Source: Mytilus galloprovincialis
Taxonomy: Eukaryota > Mollusca > Bivalvia > Mytilida > Mytilidae
Assembly: GCF_965363235.1 (NCBI RefSeq)
Contig: NC_134846.1
Location: 58,145,121 to 58,209,120 of the forward strand
Length of the DNA stretch: 64,000 nucleotides
Direction: 5' to 3'
In this document: one piece after another, positions 32,931-44,750 of the stretch
Layout of the letters: every line of letters begins with the position of its first letter
How positions within the stretch are numbered: position 1 is the stretch's first letter
Translations under genes and position numbers: made by a program
Notes under the pieces: model-generated
Database searches by the model: none
What the model was told of the DNA's origin: nothing
Seen by the model: the letters and a program-made list of their open reading frames with translations, nothing else

Positions 32931-33414
32931 ACAGTATAAGAAATAGAACATTAATCATGATAATATTTATGTCCACAAGTGATTCTGAATGAGTGCTTTC
33001 CTTAGGTTATCGAAGTATGACCGGGAGTAACACAATGGGAAAATTTACACATTTTGAATGATTATACGAGAAAAGGGATACATTGTGGCAATTTGGAAAC
33101 ATCATCAAGATAAATTATGTCCATAAGTGATAATAATAAGATTGAAAATATAAGTTATTTTAAAATTTGCGGATTATCCAGTCCTTTCCGCCATAGATCT
33201 AACACTAATGTCTTCGAAAACGTCCTTTGGCGGATATTTGCAAAAACGTGTAATTCTAAAGGAAAATGCTTAACATTTGACTTTAACGAAATGGAAAGGT
33301 TAAAATCATAATGCTTTTGAAAGAATTTGCCTGAAAACTTAAGAAAGCAAGTAAACTTATGAACCCTTTTCTTGTTTTCCAACATTTTTTGAATGCTTCA
33401 GCGTAATTAGATAT

Positions 33415-33470
33415 AAGAAGATGTGGTATGAGTACCAATGAGACAACTCTCCATCCAAAGTTACAATTTT
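33415..33470 (-). repeat. mussel tail repeat, copy
   Basis: 'gaagatgtggtatgagtacc' + 'aatgagacaactctccatcc'; the inverse of the tail. Confidence 0.7.
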
Positions 33471-33639
33471 TAAACGTTAACCATTATAGGTCAAAGTAGT
33501 TTAAACCTGTTTTCTTTTGACTGCAATTTCAGTTTTACGCTTTTGAGATGTGCTTTTAAAATTCTAGGTTTCCATTTGTGTAGTCGTTATCAGTTTTTAG
33601 ATATTTATAGTAATTTGCTAAATCCATTATCTCCCACTA

Positions 33640-34250
33640 TGTTTCGGCGTCCTTTATTTCCGTTTCTTTTGGGTTGATGGGGTCAGATAACAGGTAAGTA
33701 AAACACGTATACTTACTTCCATCTGGTAACTGAAAAAGTAGGTGTTGTAGAAATATGTGTGGTAACTGATAGTACCGATGTGGTGATTGGTGGATTGGAC
33801 TCCAAATTCTGAAGGTTGGGTTGATTATGAACTGGTAAAATAAGTTGGATATTTCAGGCGATATCGGACACATTAAATATTTAGAGGTAAAATTTCTTGG
33901 ATTTACGTTGACCGGTGCGAGAATGTTATTATTGTTGGCACTCCTTTTTCTCTGGACTACCCTTGTATTAAAACCTTTTCGGGCAGGTTCAAAATCTTAG
34001 GCTTAAACGCAATACGCAGATATGTTGTTCTGTCATGTAGTCTCTCAGCATAGAACGAAATTCATAACAGTGTGGTCGACAGTAAAACGTTTATTAGTAA
34101 TTGTACTGAAAAGTTTACCTTTAACTTGTTTGTCGTGGGCGATGATTTTATGCTCACTCAGTCTATCGGAGGCCTTCAAGTGGGGATTTAAATAATCATT
34201 TGTTACAAATTTTGATACATAAAATGAAACTTTCTTTTTACAAATCATTT
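33640..34250 (-). pseudogene. decayed protein-like stretch, family unknown
   Basis: Minus-strand blocks in order: 'SDRLSEHKIIAHDKQVKGKL' and 'TNKRFTVDHTVMNF' (34250-34045); 'FEPARKGFNTRVVQRKRSAN' and 'NFTSKYLMCPISPEISNLFY' (about 33985-33840); then a Thr/Ser/Pro-rich tail 'TTSVLSVTTHISTTPTFSVT' in a different frame (about 33830-33715), followed by GTAAGT. A fair acceptor (TTATTTTACCAG) lies between the last two. This could be two exons of a gene or one frameshifted mobile-element ORF; the Ser/Thr-rich tail would suit a linker. Confidence 0.3.
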
Positions 34251-34299
34251 AAGGAATTTATTTTTAATAATTGTTATACCATCACTTACAACAGTTTCA

Positions 34300-36160
34300 C
34301 TTTTAAGAATATTAATGTCCAGAGCTGATATCAATAAATAATAATAATAAAAAAAAAAGTTTATTCATGGTAAAAAAAACCAAAAAAACTTTTAAGTTAA
34401 TAGGGACCCGCGTTATTTCAGAAAATATCTTATTGATTAAGAGAACAAAAACTTCTACGTTGTGATCATTTAAGAGTGGCCTTCTATTTATTCAATGCTA
34501 ACCATGTGGGCTTTGTTTTTTTTTTATATACCATAAATCGATTCGTTCATTCAGATATTTGTCAGTTTGCCTTGGCTCTTCAAGTCCAACACACAACTTC
34601 TCACGAAATTGGTATTTTTCTTACAAAAATTACATCCATGTGATGTATTCTTTTCATGGAGAATGAATGTTGCACCTTATTTTATTTTTTATCGTTTTTT
34701 TTTTGTGTGTGTATCATTGACGTATAAGACAACCTGAATCTTCTTTATTCAAATTTAAAACATACGAGATGGCAATTATGACACAAAATAACTAAATTAA
34801 ACTTACAGCAGAAGAAAGATAATGAACATCACTGTTATAGTCTTCTAAATATCGAAGACGCGTGGTCTTTTTAAAAATGATGTAAATTTATAAAGGAAAC
34901 AACAAACAAAATAGTTCGAATATTTATATTGGAAAAAGTAACGGTGTAGTAAATCATAACAATTATTTTATTTCAATGAAAATCAAACTGTTGAATTTTT
35001 TCCGCTGCGAGCAAATTTTTAATTTTGGTCGCATTTTGAAAATCAATAAATCTTGTATTCTTGTTGGAAGCTGCACTGTGTAGTTTATACCCGTTTTTTT
35101 CAATGCCACACAAATCCAACACAGACAAAAAAAATGGTAGGTTCAAGAAATAATTGATGCAAACTATACTTTATTGTAGTTTTAACATGGGTAGGCATTA
35201 TATTCGGGATTATTTTTGCCCGAGCGATATCGAAAAACTATTATAAAAAGTGTCCTAGTTCAGTGAAAATGTACGTCATACTTATTTCCTAAACAAATAA
35301 ATAAACAAACATTAATTAATTAACATACAACACTACCAAAGGCCAGAGACTCCTTACTTGTATGATTTTGTAAAAAAATGCATCTTTTTAAAACAGTCGA
35401 AAACAAAATTGTCTGTCCAATGGAAAAGACGAAGCCCAAAAAAGATGAACAGTGCATTATAGAAAAATAGAAGCGGGTTGCAAAAGTTGACGACAAGATC
35501 TATTTTATAACTTGAGTATGGCCTAATACTATTAACCTGAAATAAATATATTTATAGCAATTCCCTTGATACGAAAGATCTACATGTTGCCTTGGGCTTT
35601 TTTTTTCTTTTTTTTTTTGCTCTTTGGTTGGGTTTTTGTCTCAATGACAATTCAATTTTCATTCTTATCATAGATATAACTGCATGTTAAAATAAGAATA
35701 TGAAGTGTGATAGACAATCAGACACATTCTTTCCAGGGACCAACAGGCGTTATCAAGCTATAGGTCCCCGTATGGCCTTCGACCATTAGCAAAATACACA
35801 CTTTATAGAATGAAAGCTCCAAGAGGTCTTGGGATGAAAAAAAAACCAAACATAAAAGATGAGCGAGAAAAAAAATAGGGATACCGCATGGAAATTGGAA
35901 AATGGTCCGCAACATTAATTTAGTCAACTCACTTAGTTGAAATTAAAGACCTGGCGAATTTTAGCCTTTTGCAATGGATATGATGTATGTTTAAAAAAAA
36001 ATCATGGTTTGTTTGGACATTTTTATAAATCAAGTCTTGTTTTTAAATTATTTGCAAGTAAGTTTTAAGTCATGAACAAATAATCACTCACAGAAAGACG
36101 TCAAATCCATCAACAAAAGAAAAAAAATTAATAGACGACCGACAACGCACAGAATATCAT
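34300..36160. other. no gene recognised
   Basis: AT-rich DNA. Short mussel-type repeat words occur near 35330 ('accaaaggccagagactcct') and 35700-35790 ('tccccgtatggccttcgacc'). The minus frame 35927-35718 overlaps the latter and is not a gene. Confidence 0.4.
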
Positions 36161-36166
36161 GTATGT

Positions 36167-36257
36167 GTTTCGGACCATATGAGTATTTGGACCATACGCA
36201 TATATCATGACCATAAGGGTATACTAATATGGTCCAAATACTCATAAGGTCCGGAAC
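36167..36257. mobile_element. palindromic repeat with 30-bp arms (TTTCGGACCATATGAG)
   Basis: Left arm 36167-36196 (GTTTCGGACCATATGAGTAT + TTGGACCATA) and right arm 36228-36257 are inverse copies, 28 of 30 bases matching, around a 31-base loop. A fragment of one arm recurs at 61096-61132 inside another repeat. This looks like a mobile palindrome family. Confidence 0.8.
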
Positions 36258-37149
36258 ATATATTATTTGCGATCACAAATGCACGAAGACGTCCATTTCT
36301 ATGTAAATTGGGTCGATTTTTTATATAGATAAGATGAATGCGTTTCTGTTGCCAAGTGTTTTTCACAAGTATAGTAGCAGTATAGCAGAACGGTTTAAGT
36401 TTCCTATATACACCAAATGATACATTTTGCCAATACAATAACGTAAATGCATGCAAATTTCACAAGGTTTAATCCAAATAGCTTTCTTGCTATCCAATAA
36501 CTTTCAAGTACGAAAAAGACAGGGCAGAAGTATATTTTGTCTTTATGTTTCGTATTTGCACAACTTTTGAAAGTGGATTCTGCATTCGTTCTAAAATAAA
36601 ATTAGACCAGATAAAAGTTAAAAGATTACATAACTCGACAATCGCAATTGTTAAATCCGAAAAAGATAATCAATCAATACATGCATTCAGTAAGTCATTC
36701 TTTTTTCTGAAAGAACATGGCTTTGCGATATCTTATTATGAAAATTGATTGTCGAAACATAACAAAAACACAAGTAAAGGACGTTTAATTAATCAATATA
36801 AATCAAAACACAAATTCCTGATTAGTATTTCGAATTATTTTATATAGGCGTTGAGAACCTTTGGTGACCCCACGGTTTAAATGTTTATATTAAGGACGTC
36901 GTGAACAATGGGCGTTATAGACGAACGTTCAACTAATCTGTCCCAGTCAATGGGATATTAAAGTGCGCCAATCAATGTCCATAGCCACACTGTTATGAAT
37001 TCGATACTATACTGTATTGATTCGGGACAAGGAAAACTACATCCATCAGTATTACATTTCAATTCGGACCCATGGCGATCAGAATGGCTTCTTTTCCGCT
37101 TCTTGACAAGATTATAGGTTTGGTCTCACTTGGCGCAGTTAAAGGACCT

Positions 37150-37400
37150 TGTTTATGCACCATTTATGGGCATTATGTTTTCTGTTCTGTGCGTCCGTCC
37201 GTCTGTCCAGCTTCAGGTTAAAGGTTTTGGTCGAGGTCGTTTTTGATGAAGTTGAGGTCCAATCAGCTTGAAACTTAGTAAACATGTCCCCTATGATATG
37301 ATCTTTCTAATTTTAATGCCAAACAAGAGATTTTTCCGCATTTTTACTGAACATAGAAAATGATAGTGCGGATTGGGCATCCCTGTACTTGGGGCACATT

Positions 37401-37410
<10 letters not shown>
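37150..37410 (+). repeat. bivalve repeat (GTCCGTCCGTCTGTCC ... GGGCATCCCTGTACTTGG)
   Basis: 'gtgcgtccgtccgtctgtcc', 'gatgaagttgaggtccaatc', 'cccctatgatatgatctttc', 'gaaaatgatagtgcggattg', 'ggcacattcttg' in order. I recognise this as a very common bivalve interspersed repeat. A poly-T block follows. Confidence 0.75.
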
Positions 37411-37432
<22 letters not shown>

Positions 37433-38319
37433 TTATCTTACTCTTAAGAGTAAAAAGCAATAATTAATATTGGATAAAACTTTATATAATTGAATCTTGA
37501 TTAACAAATATATGGTTTGAGTCTGTCATGTTGAATGACTTATGGTTTTAGATTGAGTTCACTGCTTAATCACATAATCAAGGTCTGAAAAAATTTCTAC
37601 TACTTCATATGATATTTATTTCAATGTTAACCTATAAGCTGTATTATGTAACCTATGGGAATGCAACAAGAGTATAAATCTCAATAACCGAAAATACACC
37701 ATAGCTATCTATTGTATAATTTTCACAATTATACCATGGTTTTGTTGTGTATAATTTAGAAAAGAAATACAAAGATGACAAGACCTAAACGAGGCCGCCT
37801 GAATTTTTAAATTGACATATGAACAACAGAGTCAATGTGGGGCCACTAAGCTAAACTACCCGCTTTGCACCAGCCGATATAAATGAATGCCTAGGTTGGG
37901 AATCGAACCCACGTACACCAACTCCGTTGTCCCTATATTTTTAAATGAACAAAGTCAGAACAAATTTAAAAAAAGGTATAAATGTGTTAAAATTTAATTA
38001 TCAAATTATACATGAAAATATAAGTTGATTTTCGGTGATTCAGAATCTGAAGTGTACTTATATTGTAGTCCCATAGCCTCCACTGTACAGCTACTTATTG
38101 GGTAAAAGGGTTTAAAATTGCCGAAGTAATAACTTTTATGTTTGAGAATTAAAAATAGATAGGTTCCTTTAAATAAAGCTGAACATTTTGTTTAAATTAT
38201 CTAGAATATACATCACATGCGATTTTAATCGTTGACATTTTGAATTCCCTGTTAATTAATGCGTGACCACAAAACTATCCAAAAGATATGAAATATCTAT
38301 AACTTATATGTTATAAGTG

Positions 38320-38416
38320 CAATTTGTTTTGCCCATCTAAAAGACTATGTACCATTATTTCATCTGAAATAACTGAAATAATGATACATAATCTTTTAAA
38401 TAGGCAAACAAATTTG
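38320..38416 (-). ncRNA. 97-base imperfect hairpin, possible hairpin RNA
   Basis: Arms 38320-38362 and 38374-38416 (43 bases each) pair around an 11-base loop. There are four substitutions and a compensating length shift near the base. All four substitutions fall so that a minus-strand transcript would form G:U pairs, while a plus-strand transcript would have C-A mismatches. This is compatible with a hairpin RNA read from the minus strand, or with a palindromic mobile element. No expression evidence is available. Confidence 0.45.
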
Positions 38417-38667
38417 ACGTATTGCTATTTTAATGTCACAATACAAAAAATAATCAACATCTCAATGCATCTAATAAACTAAAACACATTCTCAAACTCA
38501 CCCCCGAACCTTGTCATATTGGAGTCTTTATCAAGCAGTCTTCAGAACTGAGGGGATCAGACAAGTTTATAAGTTTATTTTTATAACATACGGTAGGTTT
38601 CTGATATCTGGTATTGGATACGCGGTTAACCAGCGCATAGAATAATCAGACACTATACAAACTTATT

Positions 38668-38925
38668 TTATTTTAATGGACCAATTTGGTCAATACCTAT
38701 GCGTAGATGCACCAAACGCATATTGACCAAGGTCACCTCTAGCTTTTCTGCATTTGGTGCGAGCCAGTCTGAAGGTATTACGGACTCCAATATGGCCAGA
38801 TCCTGTATAATTGTGCAACATTGGAGCACCTTATCTCTCAATATTTTCTGTACAAGTAACTTTTTAAATCTAACTCGAAATGCTTTATGTAAAAAACACC
38901 CTTGTTTATTATAAAAAAAATCCAT
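38668..38925 (-). CDS. unrecognised 85-residue open frame
   Basis: Reads 'FRVRFKKLLVQKILRDKVLQ', then 'DLAILESVIPSDWLAPNAEK' and 'LVNMRLVHLRIGIDQIG'. It looks protein-like, with regular hydrophobic spacing. No family is recognised; a remnant of a mobile-element protein is possible. The plus ORF 38699-38914 is its shadow. Confidence 0.25.
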   Translation of the reverse strand: MDFFYNKQGCFLHKAFRVRFKKLLVQKILRDKVLQCCTIIQDLAILESVIPSDWLAPNAEKLEVTLVNMRLVHLRIGIDQIGPLK

Positions 38926-39044
38926 GATGTCCTTTAACTTGTAAACATTTTTGCTATGGACCTAAACTTCAGACAACTCAGGTTGTTCAGAATTGTTTTC
39001 TAGCCATTTTTTTTTTTAATAATGTTTTAATAAAATTGAGAATG

Positions 39045-39310
39045 GAAATGGGGAATAAGTCAAAGAGACAACATCCCGACCATAGAAAAGACAACAGCAG
39101 AAGGTCACCAACAGGTCTTCAACGCATTGAGAAATTCCCGCACCCGTAAGCGTCCTTCAGTTGACCCTAAACAAATATATATATACTAGTCAATGATAAT
39201 GAACGCCATACTAAACTCCAAATTGTACACAAGAAACTAAAATTAAAAATAATACAAGACTAACAAAGGCCAGAGGCTCTTGACTTGGGACAGGCGCAAA
39301 AATGCAATAA
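39045..39310 (-). repeat. mussel short interspersed repeat (AGAAGGTCACCAACAGGTCT)
   Basis: 'aatggaaatggggaataagt', 'caaagagacaacatcccgac', 'cagaaggtcaccaacaggtc', 'cctaaacaaatatatatata', 'caaaggccagaggctcttga'. Same family as 7690-7810 and, inverted, 50600-50745. Confidence 0.75.
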
Positions 39311-39829
39311 ACAAAATGACAATAATACATAAATAACAACAGACTACTAGCAGTTAACTGACATGCCAGCTCCAGACTTCAATTAAACTGATTGAAAGAT
39401 CATGCCTTCATCATATCAATATCAGGCACAATCCTTCACGTAGCATACCATCATAACATATATGAGAAGAACATAACCCGTATCATGCCAACAACTGGTT
39501 TTTAAATAAATGCATTTAGTTCCGATGCAAACACCCTATAAGTGAATCAAAATTAACGCCAAAATATGCAATCTTTAATAACCTGACAACAGTATCGTAA
39601 CTATATCCCTTCTTAATAAGTCTATTTAAAGGTTTTGTTAGCTTCTGGGGTGAATACTGACATTTTTGTGCTTTACAAAGAATATTTCCAGAAAAAATTG
39701 GATGTGAAATACCTGAACGTATAAGAAGTCTGCATGTTGATCTATATTAACGAATGATGTCCTTATACCGATGATAAAATTTAGTAAATGTTTTGACTAG
39801 TTTGTGATATCGAAAACCCTGGTGTAATA

Positions 39830-41060
39830 TTTTTTCAGTAATACTTATTTATCTCGTTAAAATCTAAACATTGTTACATACACGAGCGAATCGTACAAGT
39901 TAAGATATATAAACACCGTAAGATGGTGACAAGGGAACGTTTAATTAACGATAGGAAATGAAAAATCATCTCTTTTATCATAAATTTTAGTATTAAGCTT
40001 TCCGTTAATGATATAGATATCAAGATCGAGGAAAGGGTAGTGGTCGTTGTTAGTATTAGCTTTATCTAAAGTAAGTTCAACAGGATAAATTTCGTTAGTA
40101 TACATACTTTATTCGTCATTATTGAGAGCCAAAATATCATCCAAATATCTAAAAGTATAATTAAATTTGTGTATCAGATTTTGTTTTGGCGGGTCTTTGT
40201 TGATTTTTGTCATAAGTTGTAACTCATAGCAATACAAAAACAGGTCCGCAATAAGTGGTGCACAGTTGGAATTCCGATAACCTGACGATATACAGAATCT
40301 CCAAAGCGAACAAAAATGTTATCTAGTAAAAATTCAAGGGTAGATATAGTATCAAAACATGTCCAATTGACATAGTTTTTTGTTTATTGCTACTAAAAAA
40401 ATGACCTAAAAGAGTTCGAACTTATATATTCACATTCTGACTTTTTAAATGCCCATTTAATTAGTTGTGTGAATTTTTTCTTAATGAGAATGTGAGGCAA
40501 TGTGGTATATAGGGCAGAAAAATCAAAACTTTGAACAGATTGAAAATCCCAAATATAAGCATGCAATTTATCAATTACTTCCAACGAGTTCTTGACACTC
40601 CAAAAGTTATTAGATCCACTATTTTCGAAGGCCTTATTTGAACAATTTATTATCAGGTTTTTGATTGTACCAAGTGTACTGGTAAGAAGAAGAGACAATT
40701 TAGTAGTGGAACAATGGCTTAGAGACGAAATAAATCTATATTTGTAAGGAGTTTTGTGTAGCTTCGGAAGCCAATACATAGTTGGGACTTTCATTGTATT
40801 TGGTTCTGCTAGTAAAGCGGTAGTTAAAAGTTTATGTTTGTTACAGAAGTCGTTTTCTGAAAATGGAGTCAGTTGGAATGTTGGTGAATTGATGATTTCT
40901 TTTTTCAGAACCTCAATGTAAAATTTATGTCAAACAATAATAATATTATTAGCAGCTTTATCGGCCGGGACAAAAACAAATTCCTTTGCTAGTTCTTTTA
41001 GTTTATGTTTGATACGAGAAATAGGTTTATAAGAGTAAAATGTTCTTTAAAATGTTGAAA
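39830..41060 (-). pseudogene. Penelope-like reverse transcriptase, broken copy
   Basis: Minus-strand blocks in the right order: 'KELAKEFVFVPADKAANNII' (about 41010), 'YWLPKLHKTPYKYRFISSLS' (about 40770), 'SFDFSALYTTLPH' (about 40530), 'FRYLDDILALNNDE' with the YLDD catalytic pair (about 40150), 'CPFLDLDI'-type and 'KIYDKRDDFSFPIVN' blocks (about 39990), then a thumb remnant (about 39900). The longest open part is 40794-40393 (133 residues). The copy is broken in several places. It belongs to a different subfamily from 30800-31702 (YLDD versus YIDD, different linkers) and is closer to the fragment at 43620-44290. Confidence 0.85.
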
Positions 41061-41538
41061 ACGTATATCAACTATGTTCACCTTTTCTTTTTGTCTGCTA
41101 ATTTGGTCTCTTTTTCAGATCTGCGAGACAACCAGAAGTCTATTGCAGTGGTGGTTTAAGATTTTTTTATAAGTACGTTCTTGTTTATTAAGACTAATGT
41201 GCAACAAGTATTTTTAACTTCATTATAGGCTTGAGAACCCCCTCTCCCCCTAACAGGTAGTCATAAGCCAATAGTAGTGGGTAACAATCCTGTTTTGTTA
41301 CTTGATTAATATTTCTGTAATCAATGCATAGTCTAGTGGACCAACAAAAGAGGAGATATTTTGATGTCTATATTATCTCCATCTTATTCAATGGTAATTT
41401 GGGGTTGGTAAGTTGTGCTTTCTTTAGTCTCTGCTTAAAGAATGAAGACAAATATTAGACTTTTTACTTTTATCTTTCTGTTTTAACTGTTCGTCATTGG
41501 GTTTATCACCAGTTCAACTAATTAATCCGTTCTCTCCG

Positions 41539-41970
41539 TCAAAAGCTGTTACCATGTTGCAATCGGTCTTTTACAGGAAAAGTTATAAAGATGCAAAAAG
41601 GCTCAACACAAACTGAGCAAAAACTATTATGATGAATAAAATATTTTCTACTCAATCCACCTGCGTTAGTTCTGGCATCTGCTGAACTCACAGTTTCAAT
41701 TCTACACATCCCGGAATGTATCGATAGATCCTGTTCCATAAGTCAAGACACGGCATCAACTCTGGCGGTCCTTCTAGTTTCACAAAGTTTCGGAATAGCA
41801 TGATCACTACCTTTCGTCAGGAGTGAAATATTTATATCATCATCACAGTCTACACCTACAAACAGCTCATTTAACAAGTGTATCGCCAGTATATGAGACT
41901 TCAGAACCAACACTTCAATCTGCCATATACCATTATCAAATAAATAGTAGACAACTGAGGCGTTTGTCAT
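41539..41970 (-). pseudogene. possible hAT-type transposase remnant
   Basis: A minus-strand frame 41970-41743 reads 'LLNELFVGVDCDDDINISLL' and ends 'IPKLCETRRTARVDAVS'. The pattern L-C-x-T-R-(W)-x-A-R-x-D-A is familiar from hAT/ZMYM1-like (DUF4371-type) transposases, here with Arg where Trp is usual. A second frame (41739-41539) continues 'SGMCRIETVSSADARTNAGG'. Assignment rests on this one motif. Confidence 0.35.
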
Positions 41971-42299
41971 AAAGATTGATTTATTGATTGATGTTCGCTT
42001 AAAGACGAGATCTACAAATACTTTTAGAATTTTTTTATTTTTCTTAAATTAGACATAAGGTCCTAACATTTAATAAAACTCAAGAACAAACATAAATACT
42101 ATCGGTGGACTATCGGTCCCCGAGGGTATATTCAGCTCAGTAGTTAGTACTTCGGTATTGACATGATTTAATAAACTTTACTAAAATTATCCGTTTATAA
42201 ATTTTGAAATTATAAAAAAAATCAAAAGGTTTAAACTTCCTCAGGCAAAATTGGCTTTGGATGAATTTGGCTATTTATTGTAGGTATTTTTTACATATA

Positions 42300-42420
42300 G
42301 CTCTTCAACGGTTTCGGTACTTATACATCTTCGGATTTCAAATGTTTGGCTTTGAGCGTTCCTGATGAAGGTAAATCCAGAAAGCGCTTCGAACACAAGA
42401 AATTGTTAAACGTGTTGTTT
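42300..42420 (+). repeat. degenerate mussel repeat (GCGTTCCTGATGAAG)
   Basis: 'tggctttgagcgttcctgat', 'gaaagcgcttcgaacacaag' resemble the order GGCTTT.. GAGCGTCACTGATGAG .. GAAACGCGCGTC at 3170-3240. Diverged. Confidence 0.5.
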
Positions 42421-42879
42421 TCAATATTGTCCTGATCCCGAAATTTCCAAAACGGATGTCATTATGTCTGAGAACTGGGTGCCGAAATGTCTTGCTACTC
42501 TGATTGAAAAAGTATTTGTACCCGATAGTGACAATAATCATAACTTACATAAAATATACTACAACCATAAAAGGTCAGAACAATTTGGATCTGTTTGTCA
42601 ACTAGGTCTGTACCTCACCTGAAATTCAGACTCGGTTTATGGTTCACTGTGAAATTCACCATAAACCCGTTGTCTATAGGTTTGATGCACATCATAAAGC
42701 AAACACGCAGCCATACATAGCCTCTTGATAAGAATTTATCCTTACTACCCGACCGACACTACAATCTTTATCCGGTGATAAGTTTTTTTAGACACTGGAC
42801 AATTTTTAGACAATTTTATCTAGTGCATTATTACCCCGTCTATTTTTAAAACAACCGGGCCCTGGATTCTTAGAATTTT

Positions 42880-43095
42880 TGTATAAAGCTTGAGAAATGT
42901 AACCAATACCAGTTGTTCCCCTTTCGGTGCACCTGAAACAATCCCTCTGATTTTTGATTTGCTCCCTAATGCTCAGTCTTTATTTTCTTATGGTGTGTTT
43001 TGTGTACTGTTGTTTGTCCTTGCCATAACGATGTCAGTGTATTTTTTACTTATCAGTTTGAATGTCCCTTTTGGTATCTAACATCTCTTTATATC
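42880..43095 (+). repeat. Penelope-type 3' tail repeat, diverged
   Basis: 'cctttcggtgcacctgaaac', 'gtgtgttttgtgtactgttg', 'tttgaatgtcccttttggta' correspond to words in 49790-49970. Confidence 0.55.
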
Positions 43096-43194
43096 CTTGT
43101 TTCAAAATTTGAGCTAACTGTACGCAAACAAGTATATGAACTATTAATTATCCGTAGCTTTAGAAAACTTAGGGGTCACAAATATTTAGTCTAA

Positions 43195-43620
43195 GTTGCA
43201 TAATTTGTTTTTATTAGTTGTTATTGGCTTTTGAACCAGCTATCAGTAATTACGAGTACTATCAGATCTGTACTTAGTATCTTTTTGTTGGTGGGATGTA
43301 AAAGTACATGACCACGTCCACTCTGGGTTTTTACTAGATGTATATTTCTATTCGTATCCATCTGATGAGTTAAGCCTTTTCAACTGATTTTCAAAGTTTA
43401 TTCTTATGTTGTACTGTTGCACCACTGTAAAAGGTTAGGTAAGGGTTCCGATTCCGCTAACATGTTTAACCCCACCGCGTTCTGTATGTACGTGCCTGTC
43501 CTAACTGCAAGTTAGGAGCCTATTATGTAGTAGTTTTGTTTGTTGCTGTATAACCTATTTGTTTATCTTTCATTTTTTTTTGTACTTAGACTAGGCCGTT
43601 GGTTTTCTCGTTTCTCGTTT
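43195..43620 (+). repeat. mussel 'tgtaaaagtacatgaccacg' repeat
   Basis: Same order of words as 15640-15990 ('gtgggatgtaaaagtacatg', 'atccatctgatgagttaagc', 'atgttgtactgttgcaccac', 'gtacgtgcctgtcctaactg', 'aggccgttggttttctcg'). It ends exactly where a reverse-transcriptase remnant starts. Confidence 0.65.
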
Positions 43621-44290
43621 GAATTGTTTTATTACGAACAAGATGAAAAATTTAATTATATTGTCAAATATTTCGGAGAACAAATTACCTAAATTGCATT
43701 CAATTGATAAATTCAACAACTCTTACCGTTATCTTAATGATTTTTTTTGTTCAATAAGCAAGAATTTTCTAAATAAATTTACCCACAGGAACTTACTTGA
43801 AATAATCAAATTTAAACGGTTATTACTACTTTACTAGATTTAGACATTACGGTTTTACACGGGAAACTCCACACTGAAATTACGATTAAAGGAAGATTTT
43901 TCGTTCCCTATTGTTTATTTTCCCTTTTTGAATTATGATGTTACTTTGGCACTATTTTACGGTGTTTATATTTCACAACTAGGTCGTTATGTCCGTGTCT
44001 GTTGTGACCGTTTTTGATTTTTACGAACGTAATCGATGTATAACTGGTAAATTATTAAGCCAGGGGTTTCGTCAAGACAAATTACTTTAAACCTTTACGA
44101 AATTCTTCCATAGATATACAGATTTGGTTTTGAAGTTTGGTTGTATCCGTAGAAAACTTATTTTAAACGGGATAGCACATCCTCATTTTTACGGAAATGT
44201 TGTTTACCGTGCTCAAGATTTAGAAACGATCTTGTTAAACTTATCGATCCTTGAAATAAACTTGTTCTAAAAGGTTACCAATTCAACACT
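43620..44290 (+). pseudogene. Penelope-like reverse transcriptase, C-terminal fragment
   Basis: Plus-strand blocks: 'NNSYRYLNDFFC' (where the YLDD catalytic pair is expected, here YLND), 'LHGKLHTEI', 'FPFLNYD', 'LFYGVYISQLGRYVRVC', and a run-down C-terminus. They lie in more than one frame. Same subfamily as 39830-41060. Decayed, and missing everything before the catalytic block. Confidence 0.75.
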
Positions 44291-44750
44291 AATTAGAACA
44301 TTGAATATTGTTTTTGTGATCAGTAAATTGAAAGCCAACTAAATATTATTGTTATATACATATAAGCATTCATGAATCTATAATCTGTCGATATCTTGGC
44401 TTTGCACAAGGTCATGTTTTTCTCTCAGTGTTTATGATTCTTTAAACTAAATCCATTGGATGTTGGATGTGTACTGATTGATAATTTAGTCTAAGATGCA
44501 TGGTTTTTTTTATTACTTGTTAGTATTTTAAACTAGCTGTCAGTAACTGCGAGTACTTTGTGTTTTTTGTTAGATGTATTTCTATGCGTATCCATCTGAT
44601 GAGTTTAGCCTATATCAACTGATTTTAATAGTTCGTTCTTCTGTTGTACTGTTTCACCACTGTCAAAGGCTATTGGGAGGTTTGGGGTCCCGCTAACATG
44701 ATTAACCCCGCCACATTATGTATATATGCGCCTGTCTCAATAAATGTACC
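44291..44750 (+). repeat. 3' untranslated tail of the preceding element
   Basis: 'atctataatctgtcgatatc', 'gcacaaggtcatgtttttct', 'ccattggatgttggatgtgt', 'gtttcaccactgtcaaagg', 'gattaaccccgccacattat' repeat the order of 15481-15860. Its place directly after an RT remnant identifies that repeat as a retroelement 3' end. Confidence 0.7.

Noticed and set aside
37840-37925. tRNA gene or SINE suggested by GGGTTCGATTCCCAACC on the minus strand
   Set aside because: A B-box-like word is present, but the only A-box-like word lies on its 3' side, so the order is wrong and no tRNA folds.
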